A stretch of DNA of 64,000 bases from NCBI GenBank assembly GCA_037043015.1, contig CM073321.1, positions 24,937,510 to 25,001,509 on the forward strand, given 5' to 3'. Each line of letters begins with the position of its first letter. The first letter of the stretch is position 1. The position numbers and the translations under genes were made by a program. Shown piece after piece: positions 1 to 12,160 of the stretch. Under the pieces are notes generated by a model. That model had not been told where the DNA came from and did not search any database. It was given only the letters and a program-made list of their open reading frames with translations. The stretch comes from Bryum argenteum (lineage: Eukaryota; Streptophyta; Bryopsida; Bryales; Bryaceae).

Positions 1-1453
1 GCAATAGGAAGTTTCATAAGTGCATCATTTGATTTTGTTTTGTGAGAGAACAAAGGACAAGCCGTTTTCGCATGATCCATTTTGTCGTGGATAATGCAAA
101 GAACATCTTTGGGCCTTTGAATAGATAAAGAGCGGTTTGTATAATAATACTCACGATGTGTTCGCTGATGGTCCAAGTGCAGTTTAAGCTTTTTGATCCA
201 CATGTTCTCTTCACTTGATTCTGGCACTATAGACTTGATCATGGTCTCAAGTTTATCACTTGTTGCACATCGCGCAAAATTGTCTCCGGGTGCTTTCTTC
301 GAATACTCGGAGAATATTGTTCGCCTACTCTTGCTGAGGGTACTTTGCGCGATGAATTTCAGCCCCAACGTCTCGTTGATGAGATTGATATCTGGGATTG
401 TATCTTTCCATTTGAAGGAGGAAGGCAATGACCGTGAAATTACTTTGAGTCCATTATTGAGCATCTTCGCTTTGTGCGGCATATGATCAGCTGCGTTGTC
501 GATTAACACTTTAAGCGTTGCAGCAGCTTGCTTCACATGAAGTCGTGGTTTCTTGGAGCCAACAAATCCGTGATGTCGAGCCCGTAAACCAGCAGCCGCC
601 TCTGCTTTCTTCCTGTAAAACGATGCAGGACGAACTCCAATAATATTATGCCAAGCTCGAGCACAAATATCAATACCTTCCGTTGTAACCATCATACTTC
701 CGTCAGCAGTTTTATGAAATCGATGATGTACATCAATCTTAAAGTGCGCCTTAAACTTAAAATCTGAAGACTCGTACATCTGCTTTCTCAAGGTCAGAAT
801 CTTTTGGCGAGGGAATGGCTGACAGCAATTTTTACTGCAACACTTCATACTTGCAACCAAATTGACAGACTCGACGGTCAATAGTTGCTCTTCCCTCCTA
901 GTTCTATGGATCTGAGGATGTCTTTCTCCCAAAGTATAAGGACGAACTCCTTTCCTCTTCGGTTGATCACGAGCATAAACCGCAATATTGTATTGCTCCC
1001 GATGCAAATGATCAAGTAAAGACCAACCGTCATGAATGGCGTGGCTCAGATCCCATTTTAATGACTGAAATATAGTATCAGAAGGTAGAAACTCTAAATC
1101 CAAGCACTTTACGATCTGAACAACTACTTGATCATCTCGCAAAGGATCGTCATCAGAGTCCAGTACACAATCAGACTCCACACTTTGACAAATACCCTCT
1201 GCAATAATGGCCCCTCCAGGATTCAATAGTGTCACAAATTTGGTTATCCATTTGCATCTCGGGAGTCCAGGACAATCCTTCAAACGATTCGGCAGAACGA
1301 GCTTAACATCTTCCAAATCCTAATAACCAAAAAACAATTATGTTAAACAAGGAACCACCATAGACGTCGAAAGCAACAAAGCCGTGAAGATTATAATACC
1401 TCTGAAGAAAGACCTCGATTGTCCCAGTCGTCATCGGACGCATTACTCGCCAT
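1..1453 (-). CDS. Gene A: DDE-like transposase of element X (partial, runs off left edge)
   Basis: Two exons on the minus strand: 1453-1400 (18 codons, beginning MASNASDDDWDN) and 1319 to the window edge, joined by a GT..AG intron (1399-1320) in phase 0. I translated exon 2 by hand; it is open for about 439 codons without a stop and is cut by position 1. Features in order: a Cys cluster (CCSKNCC, near 845-830), a conserved-looking middle with an 'HHGFVGSKKPR' stretch, an 'NFARCATSDKL' stretch, and near the edge 'VLCIIHDKMDHAKTACP' (about 100-50). The D-x-M-D-x-x-KT block after a Cys-rich region resembles the first catalytic Asp region of a widespread, poorly classified DDE transposase group in plants and animals. 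That assignment is by memory of the motif. The remaining catalytic residues would lie beyond the edge. No lesions are seen, so it may be functional. It is divergent from gene B and shares its upstream repeats. Confidence 0.68.
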
Positions 1454-1469
1454 GTAGAGCGGTCACGCC

Positions 1470-2725
1470 CTGATTATAGCTCCATGAATATGCTATACAA
1501 CATTACAAAAGATTCAAATAACCATTAGTGGAAATGAACACGCAAACATGAAACCTTAGAACATGCTGAAAAAAACCTATGGAAGTAGTATTTAGCTCGA
1601 CTGGATATCATTTCCTACCTAATATACTAGTTTATAAATAATCATTTGACATCAAATAGGAACGATCTAAACCCTCAGACTGTGGACATAGCTCGAAACA
1701 ATACCTTAAACAGATACCGTGCGTTTAGGAGGCATCGACCTAAACAGATCGCGTTTACCAGGCAGCGATCTAAACTCTCTGCATTTAGGAGATATCGACC
1801 TAACCACTGCATCTATTTGGGATCGACCTAAACACTGCATTTAGCAGACAGCGACCTAACCACTGCCTCTAGTTGGGATCGACCTGAAAACTGCCTGTTT
1901 AGCAGGCAGCGACCTAAACACTGTGCGTTTAGCTAACAGCGACCTAACACTACGTTCAGTTCCGAGAGTTCTTACCACTGTGCGTTTAGCAGGCAGCGAC
2001 CTAAACACTGCATTAAACAGGTAGAAACCTACTGACAGTGCGCTTAGCAGGCAGGGACCTAATCACTGATTGTATAACAGGCAGTGACCTGAACAGTGAT
2101 CGTTATAAGGGAGCGACCTGAACACTGCGTTCGGTTGGAGGTGATATGAATAGTGCCTTTAGCAGGCAGCGACCTAAACACTCTAAAATAAACAGGCATC
2201 GACCTACACACCGTGTGTTTACCAGGCAGCGACCTAATATCTGTGCTTTTAGCAGGTAGCGACCTAAACACACTGCGTTAACCAGAAATTGACCTATACA
2301 ATGTGCGTTTAGCAGACAGCGACCTTACATTGCGTTAAGATGGGAGAGTCCTCACCACTGTGCGTTTAGCAGGCAGCGAACAAACACTGCGTTCAGTTGG
2401 GAGAGTTCTAACCACTGTGCGTTTATCAAGTAGCAACCTAAACACTGCGTTAAACAGGCATCGACCTATACACCGTGCGTTTAGCGGGTAGCGACCTAAA
2501 ATTTGCGCGTTTAGCAGGCTGCTACCTAAAAGCTGTGCGTTTAGCTCGTGAAATAGGATATACCTGTTTTTGCGACCTAAATGCACAGGCAACGACCTAA
2601 ATGCACACTGTGATTCTAGTATTTGTAGTGATGTAAAATGAATCGCGCGGAGAGGTCGCAATGAGCAAGATGAAATAACAATGCAATTGCGCATGGAATT
2701 GCAATTGCGTATGGAAATGACGTAC
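1470..2725 (-). other. Inferred 5'UTR intron of gene A, holding the repeat array
   Basis: On the minus strand a donor CAG|GTACGTC lies at 2725 and an acceptor ATAATCAG ends at 1470, leaving a 16-base untranslated exon before the ATG at 1453. The donor context (TCTCTATCAG|GTACG) matches that of gene B (TCTATTCAG|GTATGC at 26438), which supports the two leaders being homologous. The intron is mostly a degenerate tandem array. Inferred from splice signals only. Confidence 0.5.
1690..2612 (-). repeat. Degenerate ~30-33 bp tandem array (left copy)
   Basis: About 28 diverged units of the form GTGCGTTTAGCAGGCAGCGACCTAAACACT (split here as GTGCGTTTAGCAGG + CAGCGACCTAAACACT) in plus-strand reading. 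Each unit begins TTTAG and ends CTAAA, so it is a loose palindrome. The right edge (2530-2612) carries two CGACCTAAATGCAC motifs. The array is the reverse complement of the one at 26553-27388. Open frames across it only reflect the repeat period. Confidence 0.9.
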
Positions 2726-2960
2726 CTGATAGAGAGCACGAACAAACCCTAGCGCACTGACGAACACCCTTGAACACACACCAAATGCAAGCGCGACCTA
2801 GGGCAAATGCAAGCGCGAGCTGTGCGAAGTGGTGGCAGCAGCGACGACGATTAGCAGCAGGAGAGGCCGCGCAACGACGAGGGCAGAGGACGAGCGCAAC
2901 GACGAGGGTGGTGGCAGCAGCAACGCTTGCTCGGGAGCGGAGCGCTGGCCTGTGCGGTGC

Positions 2961-3032
2961 GGAGCGCTAGCTAGGAGCGGAGCGCTAGCTAGGAGCGGAG
3001 CGCTAGCTAGGAGCGGAGCGCTAGCTAGGAGC
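2961..3032. repeat. 18-bp tandem repeat, four perfect units
   Basis: Four head-to-tail copies of GGAGCGCTAGCTAGGAGC, followed by partial variants. Each contains the palindrome GCTAGC. It lies inside the GC-rich leader of the left element X terminus and has no counterpart in the right copy, so it expanded locally. Long open frames on both strands here follow from the repeat. Confidence 0.9.
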
Positions 3033-3259
3033 GGAGCGGAGCGCTGGCGTGCTCGGGAGCTGGCGGAGCGCTGGCTCGGGGCTGGCTGGCGGGAAGCCCA
3101 TTCAAAATTGGGAGGGAAGCTCGCGCCAACAGGCGGCGGGCTGCCCTGCGCCTTGATGGCGGAGTGGGGCCGCTGCCCGGCCTGCCCTGCGCGACGTGGC
3201 GGCGTGGGGCCGCTGCCTAGGCTGCCCGGGGGTGCCTGCTGCCCCAGATAAATCCAATG

Positions 3260-3590
3260 ATTCAAATAAATTAAGTCTCAAATATAGACATAATTAAGAC
3301 ATAATTCCATAATGCAACTAACTTATTTGTTTCAAAATCATTGATTAAGATTTTAATTATACATAGGCTAATAAATAATATATTACTCATTCTATCACAC
3401 TTTCTAACGATGACCTAAATAATTCACTATAGATCAATCTTAGAATTAATTACCTCATTAATAATTCAAATCCAATCTTAGAATAACACATTTAAAATAA
3501 CTAGATACTATAACTACAATAGTACATATATTTTACGAGATACTAGTCTTTGAAGATTTGACATCAAATAACTCATGACACGTGTTAAAA
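3260..3590. repeat. Direct repeat, copy 1 (second copy 4140-4460)
   Basis: Shared, diverged text such as ATGCAACTAACTTATTT, ACACTTTCTAACGATG and AGTACATATA occurs in the same order at 3260-3590 and again at 4140-4460, an offset of about 880 bp. Old duplication of unknown element or satellite type. Confidence 0.7.
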
Positions 3591-6500
3591 TCAGGTGAAC
3601 ACCCTTTTTGTGCTCTAATCTTGTCTTATTCAATGTTTTCGTAGTTGCATGTAAATTATAACATATAGACGCGATAATCGTATGCGTAATTTAAAAATAC
3701 CATCGTTTTCATAAGATTATTATTTACTAAGACGCGTGTAACTCACTATTTACTTATGTATTTGCAATAACAACCGTACTTGTTGTCTTATCTATTTAAA
3801 AGATTCTAAATAAAATACTAAATAGTTTTAATTCTCATATTGATTTATGAACACTTGACCACATAAATTTGGTTCATTGTGTTAATGTAAGTAACTATGA
3901 TGATTAATTTTCCTATTCTTTTATACTTTATTTGTTTATTATTTAAACTTATAATCACAGCGTCTAAAACAAGATTCACGTATAAATGAAATTTTCATAG
4001 ACTTCTCTTTGTGTTTCAACAAACTTCATAAACTGATAATTACTTAGCGCATGAATTAAAATTAATTATATTATCCTTGTCTCTAGCTTTATTTCCAATA
4101 TTTTTCAATATTATAATAAATTTGAAAACTTTAATTCCAATGATTAAAATAAATTACTTATGAAATCAAATTTAAATAAAAAATTAAAAAACAAATACGT
4201 AATGCAACTAACTTATTTATTTCAAAATCATGCATTAAGATTTGAATTATACCTAGGCTGATAAGTAATTTATTACTCTTTCTATTACACTTTCTAACGA
4301 TGTGCTAAATGATTCACTTTAGATCAATCTCAAAATAGATCAATTAAAATAATTCAAATCGAATCTTACAATAACGCATTCAAAATAACTAAATTATTTC
4401 ATACCTAGAATAGTACATATACTTTACGAGTTACTGAACTTCGAATATTGATCATCAAATAACATAATTAAAATCTTAGAATATTTTGCTTAAAATATCT
4501 CAATTCGAATCTTTATAAACCAACTTTTAATGAAATTCTTGAATATTATACCTATCATATCAAACTTCATTTACGTCATATTTATTTTAGTATACCACAT
4601 CAAATCTAGTAAATATTTAAATTAACAAGACACAACAAATTTTGTACTTGAGTAATAAACTTTGAATATTGCACTTACAACAATTTTAATCCTAGAATAC
4701 CTCTATTAGAAATTATTAGTACTAATATATATAGGTTACTGAACGTAATTTTCCAAATACTTAGATTGGAATAATTCGCTTAAAATAAATATACACAAAA
4801 ATTAGAATACTACTTTTAAAATGTTTGAATCCTAATTATTCTTATAGTACCTCACTGAATTTAGTAACAATTCTGTTATAAGTTCATACTTATTTACTAA
4901 ATACTAACTGTAGTATACTTTACTCTAAATATAATGAAACTAATATCTATAATTGAGAAGCAACTAATTTAATATTATTTTCATACCAAAAATGATGTAA
5001 CAAATATTATATCTAAAGTTATTAGGATACAACACTTATTAAGGCTTTAAATAAAGTATAACTATTTATTTTTATAACTTTTTGAAAACTAAATCATTTA
5101 TAGAACTTTTTAGAAAAAAATAATACTTTTGGAAAATAAATTCATCTAATATTGTTAATTTTAATATACACTTTAGCTTATTACGTATCAATTGATATAA
5201 GTTTTTTATAGATGTAACATTTTACATGTTATATTTATAAAAAACTTATTTATTCACAGAGAATATAGTTATAATTCAATGTATATTTCAAATACATAAA
5301 CCATTTATAAATCATCAAACTGAGCATAAATTTTTCTATAAAATCATTAAAATCAAACGTAAAAACAGAAGTAAAAAATATAACAGTCAAGGTATTTTAA
5401 TTTAAATAAATTTAAGAACAAATTATAATATATTTTAACAGACTAAAATTATTCTTAAATTTTATATAATTTTATAATATCCAAATATAAATGACAAATC
5501 AAATTTCCATAGATAAATAATAAACAAAATACGTAAACATAATTTGAAATAAACAATTTTCAACATAAATATTTATTTTATGTTAAGTTAGATATACATG
5601 TCATTCGTATTATACAATCAACTTATTTTACGAGATAATATTATGTTAATATATACATATCTACCTGCGTCGGTTATACCGCAGCAGTAACGGTAACTTT
5701 TTTAACGGCAACTGTAATATCCATACGAATACATCTTGATTAAAATTTGAGACAAAATCAGAGATACATTTAACCACTAATATAACTCGTTCTGCTTTTT
5801 CTAAGTTATATTGAAACTCAAATCTGTTGTTTGAATGAAATTCTCGCTGAACAATTTCTATATAAAATTAGTATAATCCCGTTCGACTTATACTCTCGGT
5901 ATTCCAAATGTTAGCTATTGTGAAAGCGCGACATATGCAAACTCCATTTTGCAATGTAATCTTTCAGTACTCCACAACCTTTGAATAAATAGAATAAAGC
6001 AGTTTCATGCTTACAAATGAAAACATACAATTTCAAAAAGTAAAAATATTATCCAAGATCTCTAAGTTGTATTGTAACTAAAAGTAAAGGTACCCTAACA
6101 CAAACCGAATTCAAATTCATAATTATACAAAAGACAAAAATTAATCTACTGTGTCAATTTTTAATTAGATAACTATTTTATTCTTATCATTAGTATTACT
6201 TATTTAGTGACGTTATATTAGATTTTAACTTTCATTCTTGAGGATTAAATAACTAAATAAACATCTGTGTATTTAAGAAAGTCTATGTGTGAGAAATTGA
6301 ACCTATTCTATGCTTATGTCTTAGATTATTTGACCTTGTGTAATCATATGAATAAGATTTATGAAAAGTAATTAAAGAAATGAAAGTTTTTAGTACCGAA
6401 CCTTCTTAAGCTTAAACGTAAGCTTAAAACACGTAATTCGTTATAATGGGAATATTCAGATTATCAAATTGATGTAAATTGAGCTTGAGTTGAGCCAAAT

Positions 6501-8511
6501 GTACTGTGTAGGTACATTTAGCTTGACCCAAGCTAAAGCCACATTTATGTATCATTTAACTAAATATGGACTTTTGGCTTATTTATGGACTCTAAAACAT
6601 GGGGAGATCCCTCCATCTATGACCTTAAAATCTACATATTTGAAGAGTATCTTCATAGAAACTAGATTTTAGAAATCATTTTGCAACTATTGTTCTTAAT
6701 TGTAGACTGTGGACTGTTCATATTTAGTCAAATATGCAATATTTCTCAAAATCAGTGAATAATACCATTATACTGAATTACTTGTTTTAACCGAATCGAG
6801 TTAATTTCATCATATATAGTTTATGTTGTAATAATTATAATGAGTCATAAACATATGAAAGTCTTTAAATTATGATGTATTCCACGCAATATAATATACT
6901 TTATATTTATTTTAAGTATTGTGCTTTAACTTGGATTTTTTATTTTTTAAAAGATGTTCATACTTCAAATTAAGGATTGTAAAGATTATTAACGTTTATT
7001 AAAATTATATGTTGAAACTATATTTTTAAATGAATAAGCTTCTCTATAAGACTATCTTACAGTAGTCTACAATATATCATTATGCATTAACAACGCGACA
7101 GTGCAAATGTGCAATGTACATTTATATTTATCTATACTTTATTAAAATATAATTTATAGTAAAGCAGCATTAAGTAAAATTTATTTATAATTTTACAAGC
7201 AAGCTAAAAAGGTACTACAAATAAAACTTGTTAAGAATTATGACTGAAATTATTCATTTTCATCGTCTATGAATTACTCTAACATATTGCTTAGCATCAT
7301 GTGTATGTTAGGTTACTTATTTTAAAAATGTTTTGCTACTCTTGATCAAGATATCAATCATCTTTCGTAGCAATTGTATCACGTCAAGAGTTGTGCAGTT
7401 CTCAAATCTTCCATCACTTATAGCCATGCGTGGCCACTGAGAACTTCAGAACTGGAATATCAACACTTCTCACAGTGAGCGGCATTAATACATGTTGCTG
7501 CTTTCTCGTTTATGATGAACAATCGAGCTGCAAAAGTCCGACAACAGAGAGTGCGAGCCAAGAGATTGAGTCCGATCACTCAGGTGCAGAGTACAGCTCA
7601 CCGGAGCCGATGGGCACTAACGATGTGAAAAGCATGCCGTTCAAAATTTCTGATGAATAGCTCCAAGTGCTTCTCATGTTGGAGAAGAGCTTGTACTTCA
7701 AGAAGACTTTCACACGGGCATGGACGACGAATTCAGCCTCAGGTATTGGACCGCTAAGCTATGCATATTATCTCCTCTGACTGATAACTCATTATTGTCA
7801 ATCTACCCATGTACCCAACACTCTATCGCAAAATCCACCTGGTTTTGAATGCCGCTTGCAAAGAAGAAGAGACTCAGCCTCATTGAGAGCCTTACATCCT
7901 TAGCAATGCCTTCACAACGTAGTGTGTTCAGCGTTTTAGGCGCAAGGCTGCCTACAACGACGAATTCGCTTGATGTAGAGTAGGTGCTAACTCTCTTCGA
8001 ATTGAATAGCAATGATATCGAGTTTCTCGCAAGCAACGTCTCTTGCGGTATCCATTGTAGTACCGACTGCGAATATATAAATCGATGGATTGATTATTAA
8101 AATCGAAACGAATGAAACTTATTCGATCATAAATGATTTTCTTAATGTTTCATCAATATGGATAATTTTATCTTCTGGCGTGCACTTTAATACTTGCTTA
8201 CATTTCTTTGAGGAAGTGAGAGTCAACACTCGACTTGTGTTGAGTTTCAATTTGGTGCAAAAATATTGCAATAAGTCTCATATATTTTGCATTCTTTCAT
8301 GTTGAGGAGTGTTGAAACATTGCTACAGCTATGATAAGAGGTTGTAGAATCGGCAAATACAGAGTTCTTTCCTACCAGGTTTGCAATTGTATTTCTGACA
8401 TAACGAATATGCATAGGCGAATTTCAATTTTGAAACATAAAAAGATAAAGAATTATGATTTTCTTTCCTTGATTTTAAATTGTGAATTGACATTACTTGA
8501 ACAATGTTTTT

Positions 8512-8615
8512 GTTTGATATACACTGTAGCTCATTTGATATACACTGTTGCTTATTTGATATACATTGTTGCTTATTTGATATATACCGTATCTTGTTTG
8601 ATATACACCGTCGCA
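8512..8615 (+). repeat. ~21-bp tandem repeat, about five units
   Basis: Units of the form TTTGATATACACTGTTGCTTA are repeated about five times with small changes. They produce periodic peptides in frames on both strands, which are not evidence of a gene. Confidence 0.85.
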
Positions 8616-9759
8616 TATAAAAACAAAAAAAAACCAAGAAGCCATATTCACGAAAAGAAGAAATGTAATTTACCAGAATTTTTTTAATTTAAAACTTATT
8701 AAAATTGTCAATGGTGGCAAATATATTCGATATAGACTGAATGTTGATCAATTTTGCATTTAAATTTAACTAAATAGAATCTTAGAGAAATGTGAGATTG
8801 AAATATCCATACGTTTATGAAACAAATAAGCTATTTTTACTCTAATTATCTAGGAATAATATAAATTGATTCAAATTTCAAAAAAAGAAGAAAAATAGCA
8901 AATTAAACAATAAGATAAATTATAAATTTCAATTAAATTAAAAATTGGCGTGTATAAATTATAAAATGTAATATATAAAATCATAACGGTATTATATCTA
9001 TACGGTTGATTCTGATTAATATTGTACAAAATGAACAAAATATTTAAAAATAATGAAAAAATAGATTAATGAAACAATGATAAATATATAATTATTTGGC
9101 TAGGTAAGTATCATCTTATGATTATTATATAAAAAATAAATAAAAAAATTATAGAAATGCAAAGAATATTATTGACAGAATCGCATCTATATGTAATGTT
9201 ATGAATGCAATTTATATAACTAACAATAATAAATAAGTAAGGAATGAAAGAGTAGAATGTAAATGTAATAACTCTTTGTACATTCAAAATATATTAGAAA
9301 AATGTAATAAATGTGTTATTTTTGTATTTTTTAATTAAACTTCATTTATGTATTTTATTTATACCAAACATTTAAAACATTAAAAAAACAACTACAGTAG
9401 AAGTGTAATTCCTAATATATTAGTAACAACAAAGAAAGTTGTGTTCCAGCTAATAATGATCATATAAAAATGATATAATTTTGACAAAAATAAACGAATA
9501 CCGCAACTATATGTAATTACTTATATGCAATGACGAGATTTTAAATGCTTAAAACTCGAGAAGTTAGAAAAAGGAACTTAGATGTTTAATACAATATGAA
9601 GAACATAATTATAACAAAGTACTGTCTTAAAGACTGTATAATAACCGTAAATTTTGAATTGTATGTATTCAAACAATGTTTCTAAATTAAGTATCATCTT
9701 TTTATAATTAATTAAGATGTATATAATTCTAAAAATTAATCTAAAATGTTATTATTTTA

Positions 9760-9960
9760 GTTAGTACTTGTAAATAGTTATGATTGGCTAAAATCAGTCA
9801 TTATATGATTAAATCGAAATAAACTAGAAATAATTAATGAGAAACATTAATATTTACGTAAACTAGAACAAATTATTACAATAATAAAACCTTGTTGTGT
9901 TTGTGATTGAAAGGTGATTCGGAACAATTTAGCAAATCAAATAGAGATCTGTAAATTGAT
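9760..9960. repeat. Direct repeat, copy 1 (second copy about 10845-11045)
   Basis: Blocks such as TGTTTGTGATTGAA and the following AGAACAAT/GGAACAAT..CAAATCAA segment occur in the same order about 1085 bp apart. Diverged; origin unknown. Confidence 0.65.
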
Positions 9961-11357
9961 ATTTTGAACTAAACTTCTAAACGGCCGAGGCTCTTTTTAG
10001 CAAAATAGCACATTTTCATAAAAATCGTCTTAAATAAAAATCATTAGAAGCTTTTAGAAGTTCAATCGTACAAACTTGTAATAGACTTATCGAAGATCGT
10101 GTGGACCAAAATTTGAGGCCTTATAAATTGTAAGATCATAACATATTAATATTAAAAATAAACTGCAAAATTTTATTATTTACACTTTGAGGTAAAATTG
10201 CTACTAATATACATATTGCAATGAAATAATCACCAACGAGAAAAAGTTGTTTGCATTCATCTTTATGAGTCCTTTACTCAACAAAAATACATCCAAACAA
10301 TTTCTTGGCTGAAATAAAAGCCATGCAATGGTGAAAACTACCGAACATTTTACAAAAAAAATATAGCTGAAAATTAGACTCTTATCAATAAATTTAATGC
10401 ATTATGTTCAAAACATTTTCGATCTTGTTTAAGTTTCTATCACTTGGACTACACCCTAATTGAGGGCCATCTCAAAAAATCAAGTTGAATTCCAACGGTG
10501 GATGAGGAAGATATAGCTTTTCAAGTATCATACATTCTTCACTTTTACTGTTGTCAAAACATCATTGCAAATCCAATAGCAATAACATTTGAATCAAAAA
10601 ACTTCTCATTTCAAAGTTGTTAAGAATCTCCTAAGATTTAACCATGAAAAAAATAAATATTGAAATACTATTTTTAATTTCACATAATTGCTTGCAATGG
10701 TAAAGCACAGGCTTGGAAACCCAAAAACAAGAGTTCTCTTCCCTTAATTGCATACCATTAATTCACTTTATTGTATGCACTTGCAAATTTTACAACACGA
10801 ACTAAACCTGATTAATAACCAAATCAGGTATGAATGTAATTTTCGTAGTTAATAATTAGAAACAGGTTATCTTTGACTAAAATCACATATTATATGTTAA
10901 AATAGTAATAAAGTAGAAGTAAATGATGGGAACCCATAATACTTACGTCGAATATTCTTACAATAAGAAAACTTTGTCCTGTTTGTGATTGAAGGCTAAT
11001 TTAGAACAATCTATCAAATCAATTAGAGTCTTCTGAATTGAATGGCGTTTATAACTTAACAAACTTCGAATATGTTACAAAATAAATAAAAAAGTAACTT
11101 TTATAATTTGCTTATTGCTCTTCAAAATTAAGGTTCGATCATAATCCGCTTGATTGGACTCTTTGGGGTTAAATAAATCACAAAAAGTGCAGTAAAGTGG
11201 TCTAGAGAATATTCTAAGATTTAGAAAATTAATAAGCCTGGACATTTTGTAAGTAATGAAAGTGCAAAAAAAAACATACAAAAATAGATATTGTGAATTA
11301 GAGTGTTTGAATTTAACAAACCGTAGCAATATAATAAAAAAAAATTCACAATACTAC

Positions 11358-11688
11358 GGCAGCAGGCACCCCGGGGCAGTCAAGGCACATTAGGCAGCGG
11401 TGCCCCATCTTGTAAAGGCAGCGGGCACCAGGGGGCAGCCAGGGCCCCCTAGGCAGCGCTGCCCCATCACGGACGGGCAGCGGGCACCGAGGGGCAGCTG
11501 GCGCAGCCCGGGCAGCGGCCTAGCGCAGCCGAATGCCCGTGGGCAGCCCGTGCAGCCGCCACGCGTCCATGTTTTTGGGCAGCCGGCGGGGTCGCTGACA
11601 TCTCCCGCGCAAGCGCCCCGCCGACACTCTCGCTTTCTCTTCGTGCTTCTCGCCGTTTGCCGCTCCTCCCACCTTCGCCGTTTGCAGG
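11358..11688 (+). repeat. Element X terminal inverted repeat, right copy, outer part
   Basis: Three diverged ~59-bp GC-rich units begin at 11358, 11417 and about 11475, each starting GGCAGC(A/G)GGCACC. The first matches the reverse complement of 3245-3190. The block is cut at 11688 by the LTR-type insertion and resumes after it at 26018. Sequence on both sides of the cut is alike in composition (CGCCGTTTGC motifs). Confidence 0.72.
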
Positions 11689-12160
11689 TGTCGGATGCCT
11701 TGTATTCATTTTATCTTCCCTTACACGTTTATTGGTGTAAAAACCGTGTTCAGGTGACTCGTGTATCGTTCCAGGGATTCTGTGAAGTGACCAATACAAG
11801 TAGTGCTAAAACAACCAAACCCACAAACGTATCTAGTCCCAACTTATGTTTTAGCCTTGCATGGCAAGGGTATCCCTTTGTAAGACGGGTTGCACAAAGA
11901 CTCTTTAACTTATGTTTACCGTGGCGGAAACTTCCACACTTAGACTCTTCTCACACACGCACACACTAAGGCACACATTACGTCCTCACAACTAATCCGT
12001 CCTATCTGTCCAAACTAGCAGGTCACGTAGGCCGTCCTGGTTACCCTATCACACTTACTACAATGACAGACTCCAAGAGCTCCGAATCCGGCTAGAAGAC
12101 GTCTACACGTATTCTGGTCACGTACTGTGCTTGATTCGTCTTCCGAGACTACAGAGGAAC

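Larger units (their letters stand above)
1690..3245 (-). repeat. Element X terminal inverted repeat, left copy (outer end at 3245)
   Basis: Read on the minus strand from 3245 this holds, in order: a GC-rich terminus (GGCAGCAGGCACCCC..GGGCAG), a GC-rich leader, a CTAGGG..TTTGTTCGTGCTCTCT block, the splice donor, a pair of GTGCATTTAGGTCG motifs, and the ~30-bp array. The same series occurs on the plus strand from 11358, once the insertion 11689-26017 is removed. The distance from terminus to start codon is about 1.79 kb here and about 1.72 kb there. No target duplication was identified, so the exact end is approximate. Confidence 0.72.
3246..11357. other. AT-rich intergenic block, no gene recognised
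   Basis: About 8.1 kb of strongly AT-rich sequence bounded on both sides by the inverted GC-rich termini of element X. No open frame has recognisable domains. Diverged direct repeats are present (see separate entries). At 7410-8060 the base composition rises and looks like an old coding relic: a short frame near 7430-7660 reads SHSGAEYSSPEP-like residues, but I cannot name it. The block could be the DNA between two head-to-head copies of X, or an insertion. Confidence 0.6.

Noticed and set aside
1646-2745. Several open frames across the left ~30-bp array, with periodic peptides
   Set aside because: The frames follow the repeat period and drift with unit changes; the array lies in a proposed intron.
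2798-3265. Overlapping GC-rich frames on both strands
   Set aside because: Caused by 18-bp repeats and GC richness in the element X terminus; no domain.
7430-8036. Possible small gene in the AT-rich block
   Set aside because: Composition suggests a coding relic, but no frame is long, spliced sensibly or recognisable; kept only as a remark.
10690-10755. tRNA-like text (TGGTAAAGCAC..GGCTTGGAAACCC..GAGTTC)
   Set aside because: It hints at A- and B-box parts, perhaps a tRNA-derived SINE or relic, but I could not draw a convincing cloverleaf.
11400-11969. A 189-codon plus-strand frame
   Set aside because: It runs from the element X terminus across the LTR-type insertion boundary at 11689, so it cannot be one gene.
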